Shown piece by piece: positions 1 to 5,958 of a stretch of DNA of 9,694 nt; positions within the stretch are counted from its first letter, which is position 1, and every line of letters starts with the position of its first letter. Origin of the DNA: Hyphomonadaceae bacterium UBA1001 (GTDB lineage: Bacteria; Pseudomonadota; Alphaproteobacteria; Caulobacterales; Aquidulcibacteraceae); contig DBAV01000189.1 in the NCBI GenBank assembly GCA_002291875.1, positions 335 to 10,028 on the forward strand. Reading direction: 5' to 3'. The notes under the pieces were generated by a model, which was not told where the DNA came from, did no database searches, and worked only from the letters and a program-made list of their open reading frames with translations. The position numbers and the translations under genes were made by a program.

Positions 1-2
1 AG

Positions 3-941
3 CACGAGCTCGACGAGCTGCTGTCCGAGCGCGACAAGATGAACGCCGACATCCAGACCATCCTCGACGCGCAGACCGACGGCTGGGGCATCAAGGTCGC
101 CAACGTCGAGCTCAAGCACATCGACCTCAACGAGAGCATGGTGCGGGTGATGGCCCGCCAGGCCGAGGCCGACGTGATCGTCATCGGACTGATCGGTGAG
201 CGCGGCCGCGAGGTGAAGGAGTTTCTCGAGGACACGCTGGGCGATGGCCTTGCGCGCTCGGTGGTGGTGGTGGCGACCTCGGACGAGCCGGCGCCGCGTC
301 GCCGCCAAGCGGCATGGCTGACCCTGGCCCTGGCCGAGCATTTCCGCGACCAGGGGCTGCATGTGCTGTGCCTTCTGGATTCGGTGACCCGCTTTGCCAT
401 GGCCCAGCGCGAGATCGGCCTGGCCGCGGGCGAGCCGCCGACCACGCGCGGCTATACCCCGACCGTCTTTGCCGAGCTGCCGCGTCTGCTCGAGCGCGCC
501 GGGCCGGGCATTCCGGGTCCGGACGGGCGCTGCGGCACGATCACGGGGCTGTTCACCGTGCTGGTCGACGGCGGGGACCATGACGAGCCGGTGGCCGATG
601 CGGTGCGCGGCATCCTGGACGGGCACATCGTGATGACCCGCGCCATCGCGGAACGGGGGCGATATCCGGCGGTGGACGTGCTGAAATCGGTCTCGCGCCT
701 GATGCCGCAATGCCACGCCCCGCCCGAGCGGGTGCTGGTGGCGCGCGCGCGGGCGCTGATGGCCTCGCATGCCGACATGGAAGAGCTGATCCGGCTGGGC
801 GCCTATACCCGCGGGGCAGACCCGGTGATCGACGAGGCGATCGCCCGTCGCCCGGCGCTGGAGTCGCTGCTGACACAGGATCGTGACGAGCGCGCCGACA
901 CCGCCAGCGCATTCGCGATGCTGCAAGCGGCCCTGGCCTGA
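3..941 (+). CDS. fliI: Slipin (SPFH) fragment fused in frame to FliI flagellar export ATPase lacking Walker A; 5' partial
   Basis: The frame is open from the left edge, so the true start lies outside; the ATG at 39 is internal to the slipin part. Codons from 3 to about 170 read HELDELLSERDK, then TDGWGIKVANVELKHIDLNE and MARQAEA, which is the end of a slipin/stomatin SPFH domain just before its usual ERERRAK coiled coil. From about 171 the protein is FliI, the ATPase that with FliH and FliJ drives flagellar type III export at the cytoplasmic face. Visible FliI motifs are GLIGERGREV (catalytic Glu codon at 198), Walker B-like LCLLDSVTRFAMAQREI (Asp codon at 378), GEPPTTRGYTPTVFAELP, the SVSR segment that matches the F1 arginine-finger region, and an intact C-terminal helical domain. 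The FliI N-terminal barrel and the GxxGxGKS P-loop are absent, so this product should not bind ATP normally. fliJ follows 7 bases downstream, as expected for a flagellar operon. Either the contig is chimeric or a real deletion joined two genes. The family calls are firm; whether the fused gene exists is not. Confidence 0.85.
   Translation, partial: HELDELLSERDKMNADIQTILDAQTDGWGIKVANVELKHIDLNESMVRVMARQAEADVIVIGLIGERGREVKEFLEDTLGDGLARSVVVVATSDEPAPRRRQAAWLTLALAEHFRDQGLHVLCLLDSVTRFAMAQREIGLAAGEPPTTRGYTPTVFAELPRLLERAGPGIPGPDGRCGTITGLFTVLVDGGDHDEPVADAVRGILDGHIVMTRAIAERGRYPAVDVLKSVSRLMPQCHAPPERVLVARARALMASHADMEELIRLGAYTRGADPVIDEAIARRPALESLLTQDRDERADTASAFAMLQAALA
153..170 (+). other. Probable junction between slipin and fliI coding sequence
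   Basis: The codons here spell ARQAEA. Slipins typically have ARQAEA followed by ERERRAK at this point, and alphaproteobacterial FliI has a segment of the form MAR-x-TEADVIVIGLIGERG just after the P-loop. The two families therefore look alike over these few residues, and a join inside this stretch keeps the frame. Short shared sequence at a breakpoint fits microhomology-mediated recombination or a chimeric read or assembly join. The exact base cannot be fixed without the two parent genes. Both family resemblances come from memory of the families, not from a search. Confidence 0.7.
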
Positions 942-948
942 GCGCCCG

Positions 949-1356
949 ATGGCCGACCCTTTTCCGGTGCTGATCCGGCTGGCGCGCCGCACGGTCGAGA
1001 CCGCACAGGCGGACCTGGCGTCGCGCCGGGCGTCGCACGACGCGCTGGTGGCCGAACGCGCGGCGCTGGACGCGGCGATGGCGGGGGAAAAGCGCCTGGC
1101 CGCACCGGGGACATCGATCGAGCCGTGGCTGGCGCGCATGCGTCTGCGGCGCACGGCGCTGGATGCGGTGATCGAGTCGGCGGCGCTGGAGGTCGAGCAG
1201 GCACGGGCGGCGCTGGCCGATGCCTTTGCCGGCCAGAAGCGCCTCGAGATCGTCGATGACGCCCGCGCCGAGTCCCGCCGCCGCGCACGCGAAAAGGTCC
1301 GTGCAGAGGCACTCGACGAGATCGCGATCCAGCGCGCGGCCCGCAACCGCGGCTGA
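949..1356 (+). CDS. fliJ: Flagellar export chaperone/stalk protein FliJ
   Basis: A 135-residue, highly charged, Ala/Arg/Glu-rich protein predicted to be almost wholly helical, with heptad-like spacing consistent with the FliJ antiparallel coiled coil. It begins MADPFPVLIRLARRTVE, like FliJ N-termini, and ends with an ERxxR/AEALDEIAIQRAARNR-type tail. Family members are usually about 135-150 residues. FliJ binds the FliI ring much as the gamma subunit sits in F1-ATPase, and escorts export chaperones to FlhA. The ATG at 949 was chosen because it follows the fliI stop by 7 bases and gives the expected N-terminus; an in-frame ATG at 883 would overlap fliI by 59 bases and add unrelated residues. 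No clear Shine-Dalgarno sequence is seen, so translational coupling to fliI is likely. The call rests on size, helical character and position after fliI, because FliJ sequences diverge strongly. Confidence 0.85.
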   Translation: MADPFPVLIRLARRTVETAQADLASRRASHDALVAERAALDAAMAGEKRLAAPGTSIEPWLARMRLRRTALDAVIESAALEVEQARAALADAFAGQKRLEIVDDARAESRRRAREKVRAEALDEIAIQRAARNRG

Positions 1357-1393
1357 TGCGCGATCTTGCGTCCTGATCCACAGGCGTGCCGCC

Positions 1394-1463
1394 GGACCGC
1401 GGGCCTCCGGGCCCGCATGGTGGCTCTTTGGGAGAAGGGTGCGGGCACGGAGGCCCGCGGTCC
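1394..1463. repeat. Near-perfect 24-base inverted repeat between convergent genes (possible bidirectional terminator)
   Basis: The left arm (1394-1417) and right arm (1440-1463) match as reverse complements at 23 of 24 positions, differing only at one base near the loop end, with a 22-base loop between. The arm core is GGACCGCGGGCCTCCG. The element lies between the ends of fliJ and the acyl-CoA synthetase gene, so as RNA it could form a long hairpin that ends or protects both transcripts. No T-run follows on either strand, which argues against a classic intrinsic terminator. It resembles dispersed GC-rich palindromes that I recall from alphaproteobacterial genomes; copy number in this genome is unknown. 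Confidence 0.85.
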
Positions 1464-1466
1464 ATT

Positions 1467-1490
1467 CTCCGGGCCGGAGGCCCGGGCTCC
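1467..1490 (-). repeat. Third, degenerate copy of the CGGGCCTCCG repeat unit
   Basis: Read on the - strand, this stretch begins GGAGCCCGGGCCTCCG, close to the GGACCGCGGGCCTCCG core of the two arms just upstream. It contains its own hairpin: CCGGGCC (1469-1475), a 3-base loop, and GGCCCGG (1479-1485). It therefore looks like a third repeat unit in the same orientation as the right arm. It may add to transcription termination between the convergent genes. Confidence 0.6.
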
Positions 1491-1512
1491 AGCAAACAGA
1501 CGGAGCGGGGGC

Positions 1513-3309
1513 TCAGAGCCTGATTTCGCCCGACATCAGGCGGGCGTGCAGGTCGGGGGTGTAGGGGACATAGCGGCCGCCTTCGCCGGGATGGGCGAAC
1601 AGGATCGGCTCGGACACCACCGAGGGGTCGAAGCCGGCGCGGACCAGGTCGACCTTGCGGTACTTGAAGGTGCCGGTGATGTCGCTCTCGGGCATCAGGC
1701 GCAGGAAGATCGGGCGCGCATAGCTGGGCAGGTTGGCACACACGTGCCGGTTCAGCGCCTCGAAATCCAGGCCCGGATCGGCCACCAGGCCCACCATGCC
1801 GGCCCGTCCGTCGGCATTGGGCACCTCGACACCATAGACGTTGGCCTCCTTGACGCCCTCGAAGGTGGCGAAAGCCTCGGCGACCTCGTTGGTCGAGACG
1901 TTTTCGGACTTCCAGCGATAGGTGTCGCCGATGCGGTCGACAAAGTAGAAGTATCCCTCGACATCCTTTTTCAGAAGGTCACCGGTGCGGAAATAGACAT
2001 CGCCCTTCTGGAAGACGTCGCGCAGGATCTTCTTGTCGGTCTGGGCCTTGTCGCCGGTATAGCCCTCGAAGCGGAAGCGCGGGTCATCGCCGATCGCGCC
2101 CACTGCCTCGCCGGTTTCGCCGGGGGCGGCCTCGATGCACAGCCCGTCAGGCCCGCGAACCGGCACCTCGTTCTCGATGTCGAACTTCACGATCTTCACG
2201 TTGAAGCTCTTTTCCAGATAGCGCGGGATGCGTCCGACCGCGCCCATCCGCCCCTCGAAATTGAACAGCGAGACATTGCCCTCGGTCGAGCCGTAGAACT
2301 CGAGAATCTTGGGAATGCCGAACCGCGGCTGGAAACGCTCCCACACCTCGGGGCGCAGGCCATTGCCGAAAATGCCGCGCAGCTGGTGGGCGCGCTCCTT
2401 GGGGTGGGGGGGCTGGTTCACCAGATAGCGGCACAGCTCGCCGATATAGGCGAACACCGTCGCGCGCTGGTCGGCGACATCGTCCCAGAAGGCGGTGGCC
2501 GAAAACTTGCGCCGCAGGATCAGGGTGCCGCCGGGGATCATGGCACAGCCCACCCCGCACAGCCCGCCCGTCCCGTGATAGAGCGGCAGGGCGACATAGA
2601 CCCGGTCGGACGCCTTGGTGTTCAGTCCGCCATGAAAGGCCCGCAGCATGCCCAGCACGCGGTTGTGGGTCATGCGCGCGGCCTTGGGCAGGCCGGTGGT
2701 GCCCGAGGTATAGACATACATGCCGATCGAGCTGCCATTCTGGCTGGCGCGGTGCTCGCGGCCCGGCCGGCGGTCGCTCTCGGCGGCGAGCGCGGTGTCG
2801 AGGTCCTGCGCGCCATGGGCGGGGCCGCCTTGCGACCAGGCCTCGACCCCGTCCAGCTGCTGGGGCGTCAGGGTGGCGAACTGGCCGGCGAGGTCGCTCG
2901 AGAAGATCAGCGCCTTCGCACCCGCCACCGAGATGCAGTGGGCCAGACCCGGTCCCTGGAGGTTGGAATTGATCAGGGCGGTGGCCACGCCCGCCTTGCC
3001 CAGGCCCACCCAGCAAGCGATGTAGTCGGGGCGGTTGGTCATGAAGAGGGCCACCGCATCGCCGGCCTTCAGGCCGCGCCCGATCGCCCAGTTGGCATAG
3101 CGGTTCGCCAGCGCGTCGAACTGGGCATAGGTCCAGGTCGTGCCTTCGAACACGATCGCCGCCTGTTCGGGATTGCGGTCGCACGCCTGCTCGAAGGCGT
3201 CGGGGATCAGGAAGGTGGCTTCGGGCGTCAGGTCGGCGACTAGCTTCTTGACGCGGGTCAGGTCCGAGAGCAGCGCGATCTCGCGCCGGAAGTTCGAGAT
3301 GAAGCCCAT
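1513..3309 (-). CDS. Long/very-long-chain acyl-CoA synthetase (FATP/FadD6-like, ANL superfamily)
   Basis: A 598-residue adenylate-forming enzyme that activates fatty acids to acyl-CoA through an acyl-AMP intermediate. Visible motifs are the AMP-binding P-loop YTSGTTGLPK (about residues 200-209), YGSTEGN (339-345), TGDLLKKDVEGYFYFVDRIGD with the adenylate-binding Asp near 443, the FACS-like stretch RIGDTYRWKSENVSTNEVAE (459-478), and the C-terminal GTFKYRK (546-552) carrying the expected catalytic lysine. The RIGDTYRWKSENVST and GTFKYRK forms are typical of the FATP/very-long-chain branch rather than E. coli-type FadD. The start at 3309 (MGFISNFRREIALL) was preferred to an upstream in-frame ATG at 3345: a GGGGA (3320-3324) lies 10 bases ahead, and the extra 12 residues look unlike the family. 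It is convergent with fliJ and 153 bases from tenA, so it is probably its own transcription unit. Role in fatty acid uptake or degradation versus lipid remodelling is not decided here. Confidence 0.92.
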   Translation of the reverse strand: MGFISNFRREIALLSDLTRVKKLVADLTPEATFLIPDAFEQACDRNPEQAAIVFEGTTWTYAQFDALANRYANWAIGRGLKAGDAVALFMTNRPDYIACWVGLGKAGVATALINSNLQGPGLAHCISVAGAKALIFSSDLAGQFATLTPQQLDGVEAWSQGGPAHGAQDLDTALAAESDRRPGREHRASQNGSSIGMYVYTSGTTGLPKAARMTHNRVLGMLRAFHGGLNTKASDRVYVALPLYHGTGGLCGVGCAMIPGGTLILRRKFSATAFWDDVADQRATVFAYIGELCRYLVNQPPHPKERAHQLRGIFGNGLRPEVWERFQPRFGIPKILEFYGSTEGNVSLFNFEGRMGAVGRIPRYLEKSFNVKIVKFDIENEVPVRGPDGLCIEAAPGETGEAVGAIGDDPRFRFEGYTGDKAQTDKKILRDVFQKGDVYFRTGDLLKKDVEGYFYFVDRIGDTYRWKSENVSTNEVAEAFATFEGVKEANVYGVEVPNADGRAGMVGLVADPGLDFEALNRHVCANLPSYARPIFLRLMPESDITGTFKYRKVDLVRAGFDPSVVSEPILFAHPGEGGRYVPYTPDLHARLMSGEIRL

Positions 3310-3371
3310 GGCTGCCGTTTCCCCGCATGGGCGCGCCGCGCGCACCCCTGTTCGTTGTGGTCTGCCGTGAC

Positions 3372-3398
3372 GATAGTGCGCCCTCGGGCCATCGCCAA
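3372..3398 (-). promoter_or_regulatory. Possible housekeeping promoter for the acyl-CoA synthetase gene
   Basis: On the - strand TTGGCGA (3398-3392), a 12-base spacer and GCACTATC (3379-3372) partly match the Caulobacter-type housekeeping sigma promoter, remembered as TTGaCgS-N10-14-GCTANAWC. It would give a 5' leader of roughly 50-60 bases before the start at 3309. The match is imperfect and such motifs arise by chance, so this is only a candidate. Confidence 0.25.
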
Positions 3399-3410
3399 GC
3401 CGCGTCGTGG

Positions 3411-3435
3411 CGGTGCAGGGCGGGTGCCTGCACCG
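3411..3435 (-). terminator. Hairpin after tenA, possible terminator of the aroC cluster
   Basis: CGGTGCAGG (3411-3419) and CCTGCACCG (3427-3435) form a perfect 9-base-pair stem with a 7-base loop. It lies 28 bases past the tenA stop in the gap before the acyl-CoA synthetase start. No T-run follows on the - strand, so it may act as a weak or Rho-assisted terminator or as a 3' end stabiliser rather than a standard intrinsic terminator. Confidence 0.45.
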
Positions 3436-3462
3436 GCCCGAGTCACGAAAGCGCGAGACGGG

Positions 3463-4125
3463 TCAGATCGGCCAGCCGCGCTGATGCCAGGCGCTGTCCC
3501 AGAACATCCATTCCAACCGACAGCAGCGCAGGAAGCGCGCGCGCATGGCACGGCGTTCTTCTGAACCCGCGCGGGCCGCGGCGGCGTCGACCACGCCGAT
3601 CATGCCGCGTGTGGCCTCGCCAAAGCCCTCGTCGGCATAGGTATCGATCCAGGTGCGGTAGAAATTGTCGGGAGGCGATATCTTGGCGACCTCGAGACCG
3701 ACCTCGCGATACACCCAGAAGCACGGCAGGATCGCGGCCGCCAGTTCACCGAACGATCCGGTGGCTGATACCCCCAGCATGAAGTCCACATAGGCCGCGC
3801 ATACCGGGGTGGGCTCGACATCGGCAAGGTCGGCCGTGGTCACGCCAAAGCCGGCCAGATAGCCCCCATGCATCGACCGCTCGACCTCGATGGCAACCGA
3901 GGCGGCGCGGGTGAAGGCCAGGGTGGTGTCGGCATCGGGCGCCCGCGCAGCCGCCAGTGCCAGCACGCGCGCATAGCCCTGAAGATACAGCGCGTCCTGC
4001 AGCAGATAATGCCGGAAGGCGGCGCGATCCAGCGTGCCGGCCGCCAGCTCGGCATTGAAGGGCATGGTGATCATGGCCTGGCGGATGGGCAGGGCTTCGG
4101 CCCACAGGTCGGCGGTGAAGGCCAT
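3463..4125 (-). CDS. tenA: TenA family aminopyrimidine aminohydrolase (thiaminase II)
   Basis: A 220-residue all-helical protein of the TenA family, which hydrolyses aminomethyl-aminopyrimidine (a breakdown product of thiamine) to HMP so that it can be reused for thiamine synthesis. All active-site residues known from Bacillus subtilis TenA occur here at the same residue numbers: Asp44 and Tyr47 (LLQDALYLQGY), Tyr112 (AAYVDF), the nucleophile Cys135 and Tyr139 (LPCFWVY), Tyr163 (DTYADEGF) and Glu205 (RLEWMFWDSAW). It is therefore the Cys/Glu-containing, catalytically complete class. A GGAGAG (4130-4135) just before the ATG supports the start. It is 22 bases downstream of the SixA-like gene and probably co-transcribed with it and aroC. 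No room exists for a TPP riboswitch directly upstream. It is not with other thiamine genes here, which fits a salvage role. Confidence 0.95.
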   Translation of the reverse strand: MAFTADLWAEALPIRQAMITMPFNAELAAGTLDRAAFRHYLLQDALYLQGYARVLALAAARAPDADTTLAFTRAASVAIEVERSMHGGYLAGFGVTTADLADVEPTPVCAAYVDFMLGVSATGSFGELAAAILPCFWVYREVGLEVAKISPPDNFYRTWIDTYADEGFGEATRGMIGVVDAAAARAGSEERRAMRARFLRCCRLEWMFWDSAWHQRGWPI

Positions 4126-4147
4126 CGATCTCTCCGGAAAAGGGGGC

Positions 4148-4669
4148 TTATGTGCCCGGGCCGCCGCCCAGCTCGGCCGGGGTGATGAAACGCGTCAGCA
4201 CCCAGTCGGCGTCCTCGCCCGGGCGCTCGAACCACACCAGCCCCGCGGTCGGCAAGCCTTCCAGCAAGGTGGCGGTCAGGGTCGGGCTGGCGCGCGCGCC
4301 ATGGCGCAGCATCTCGACCGCGAAATCGTGCAGCCCCGGATTGTGGCCGATCACCACCACGCACGCGGACCCCTCGGCAAAGGCCGCGCCGACGCGGCTG
4401 CCGATTCGCCGCGCCGGGGCGTGATAGAGCACCGGCAGGGTGTCGCATGGCGGCTGGTTCCAGACCTCGGCCGCGACCGCCCACGTCTCGAGCGTGCGGG
4501 CTGCGTCGGAAACCAGCACACGGTCCGGCTTCAGGCCCGCATTGTGCGCCGCCTGCGCCACCAGTGCCGCGTCGCGCCGCCCGCGCAGCACGAGGCGTCG
4601 CGCATGGTCGTCGGGCGCCTGGGGTTCGGCCTTGGCGTGACGGAAAAGGACCAGCGTCTGCACCGTCAC
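4148..4669 (-). CDS. SixA-like histidine phosphatase family protein
   Basis: A 173-residue single-domain member of the RHG histidine phosphatase superfamily. It opens with TLVLFRHAKAEP, whose Arg10-His11 form the catalytic RH pair, followed by Arg58 in SDAARTLETW and the second catalytic histidine His109 in VVVIGHNPGLHDF. Size and layout match SixA (about 160 residues in E. coli), which removes phosphate from phosphohistidine in HPt domains or PTS-type carriers. The start is taken as the GTG at 4669, which overlaps the aroC TGA as GTGA and suggests translational coupling; a second GTG at 4663 is possible and would shorten the protein by two residues. A longer frame reaching back to 4771 lies inside aroC and is rejected. 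The cellular substrate is unknown; small-molecule phosphatase activity cannot be excluded. A hybrid histidine kinase is encoded nearby, but no direct link is shown. Confidence 0.88.
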   Translation of the reverse strand: MTVQTLVLFRHAKAEPQAPDDHARRLVLRGRRDAALVAQAAHNAGLKPDRVLVSDAARTLETWAVAAEVWNQPPCDTLPVLYHAPARRIGSRVGAAFAEGSACVVVIGHNPGLHDFAVEMLRHGARASPTLTATLLEGLPTAGLVWFERPGEDADWVLTRFITPAELGGGPGT

Positions 4670-5772
4670 AGCCCCCTTGGCGCGCCCTGTCCGCGCGCAC
4701 GCAGCAGGGCATCGGCCAGCACGCAGGCCATCATCGCCTCCCCGACCGGGGCGGCGCGGATGCCCACGCACGGGTCATGGCGTCCGGTGGTGCGCACCTC
4801 GATCTCGCGGCCCTCGCGGTCCAGGCTGGGGACGGGTGTCAGGATCGAGGAGGTGGGCTTGACGGCAAAGCGCGCGACGATCTCGGCCCCGGTGGAGATG
4901 CCGCCCAGAATGCCCCCGGCATGGTTCGAGGCGAACACCGGGCCCTGCGCGCCCGCGCGCATGGCGTCGGCATTGTCCTCGCCGCGCAGGGCGGCCGCGG
5001 CGAAACCCTCGCCGATCTCGACGCCCTTGACAGCGTTGATCGACATCAGCGCGCCCGCCAGCTCGGCATCCAGCTTGCCATAGACCGGCGCGCCCAGGCC
5101 CGCGGGAATGCCCTGCGCGCGCACCTCGACCACCGCGCCCAGCGAGCTGCCGGCCTTGCGCGCGGCATCCAGCGCACGCTCCCAGCGCGCGGCGGCGGCC
5201 GCGTCGGGGCACCAGAACGGATTGCGCGTGGTTTCCACCCAGTCCCAGGCGGCCCGGTCGATCCCGTCGCCGCCGATCGCCACCAGCGCACCGCGGATGG
5301 CCACCCCCTCGCCCAGACTGTGCGCAAGGACCGCGCGCGCCACAGCCCCCGCCGCCACCCGGCAGGCGGTTTCGCGCGCCGACGAGCGGCCCCCGCCGCG
5401 CGGGTCGCGCACGCCATACTTGGCATCATAGGTGAAATCGGCATGGCCGGGGCGGTACTGGGCGGCGATGCCGGCATAATCGCCGCTGCGCTGGTCGGTG
5501 TTCTCGATCATCAGGGCGATCGGCGTGCCGGTGGTCACCGCCCCGGCCCCGGCGTCGAAGGTGCCCGACAGGATGCGCACCGCATCCGCCTCGCGCCGCT
5601 GGGTGACGAAACGTGAGGTGCCGGGCCTGCGCGCATCCAGGAATGGCTGGATGCGCGTCTCGTCGAGCGCGATCCCCGGCGGGCAGCCATCCACCACGCA
5701 CCCGATCGCCGGCCCATGACTCTCGCCCCAGGTGGTGACGCGGAACAGGTGCCCGAATGTGTTGTGCGACAT
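4666..5772 (-). CDS. aroC: Chorismate synthase AroC
   Basis: A 368-residue chorismate synthase, the last enzyme of the shikimate pathway, converting 5-enolpyruvylshikimate-3-phosphate to chorismate with reduced FMN. Family signatures are all present: FRVTTWGESHGPAIG (residues 10-24, His19), RPGHADFTYDAKYG (His110) leading into GGGRSSARETA (126-136), the GEDNADAMRAG stretch (264-274), SNHAGGILGGISTG (282-295), and GRHDPCVGIRA near the C-terminus. Length is normal for the bacterial monofunctional enzyme. The ATG at 5772 gives the usual MSHNTFGHLFRVTTWGESHG start; an in-frame ATG at 5811 would add 13 residues not seen in the family. No strong Shine-Dalgarno sequence precedes it. It heads a probable operon with the SixA-like gene and tenA and is divergent from the hybrid kinase gene. 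Confidence 0.97.
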   Translation of the reverse strand: MSHNTFGHLFRVTTWGESHGPAIGCVVDGCPPGIALDETRIQPFLDARRPGTSRFVTQRREADAVRILSGTFDAGAGAVTTGTPIALMIENTDQRSGDYAGIAAQYRPGHADFTYDAKYGVRDPRGGGRSSARETACRVAAGAVARAVLAHSLGEGVAIRGALVAIGGDGIDRAAWDWVETTRNPFWCPDAAAAARWERALDAARKAGSSLGAVVEVRAQGIPAGLGAPVYGKLDAELAGALMSINAVKGVEIGEGFAAAALRGEDNADAMRAGAQGPVFASNHAGGILGGISTGAEIVARFAVKPTSSILTPVPSLDREGREIEVRTTGRHDPCVGIRAAPVGEAMMACVLADALLRARGQGAPRGL

Positions 5773-5852
5773 GGCACGGCGATAGGGGCGGGCAGGCCAC
5801 GAGTCCAGCACCGCCCAAAGCGCGGGCCTCCTGACCGGCCAGCGGTGCGCCG

Positions 5853-5872
5853 CGCCGCACGGGTGTGCGGCG
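5853..5872. repeat. Hairpin palindrome in the aroC/kinase divergent intergenic region
   Basis: CGCCGCAC (5853-5860), a GGGT loop, and GTGCGGCG (5865-5872) form a perfect 8-base-pair inverted repeat about 80 bases upstream of each of the two divergent genes. It could be an operator for a dimeric regulator or a leader hairpin of the aroC message, or simply chance in GC-rich DNA. The rest of the 186-base region (5773-5958) holds no promoter that I can call with confidence. Confidence 0.35.
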
Positions 5873-5947
5873 GTCCGTGCGCATGGCAGGTCAACCGGGC
5901 CTTAAGGGCTTTCGTGGCATGGGCGTCACTGCCTGTTTCAACCCACC

Positions 5948-5952
5948 GAGGG
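5948..5952 (+). promoter_or_regulatory. Shine-Dalgarno site deciding the GTG start of the hybrid kinase
   Basis: GAGGG lies 6 bases before the GTG at 5959. The frame is open far upstream, so this site is the main evidence for the start. The first PAS-like repeat begins about 24 codons later, which fits a start here and makes the later ATG at 6064, inside that repeat, unlikely. Confidence 0.65.
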
Positions 5953-5958
5953 CCGCTC

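Noticed and set aside
803..1741. A 312-codon - strand frame across the fliI end, fliJ and the intergenic repeats
   Set aside because: Arg/Pro/Ala-rich shadow sequence that would overlap three supported features; no motif or plausible start context.
1366..3243. A 625-codon open frame on the + strand opposite the acyl-CoA synthetase gene
   Set aside because: Shadow of the synthetase codon pattern with no recognisable motif; its first part runs through the inverted repeats at 1394-1490.
3310..3345. Upstream ATG at 3345 for the acyl-CoA synthetase
   Set aside because: It adds 12 residues (MRAARPCGETAA) not like the family start; the ATG at 3309 has a better ribosome site and a typical MGFISNFRREIALL beginning.
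4126..4147. TPP riboswitch ahead of tenA
   Set aside because: Only 22 bases separate tenA from the preceding gene, too short for the aptamer, and no THI-box core was seen upstream of the cluster.
4670..4771. Upstream extension of the SixA-like protein into aroC
   Set aside because: The extra 34 residues are Arg/Gly-rich shadow of the aroC 3' end; the GTG overlapping the aroC stop places the start just before the conserved RHAKAEP strand.
5889..5894. TTGACC on the - strand, considered as a -35 box for aroC
   Set aside because: No acceptable -10 element lies at a usual distance downstream.
5900..5907. CCTTAAGG palindrome, considered as a CtrA site (TTAA-N7-TTAA) upstream of the kinase
   Set aside because: Only one TTAA half-site is present; no second half at the required spacing on either strand.
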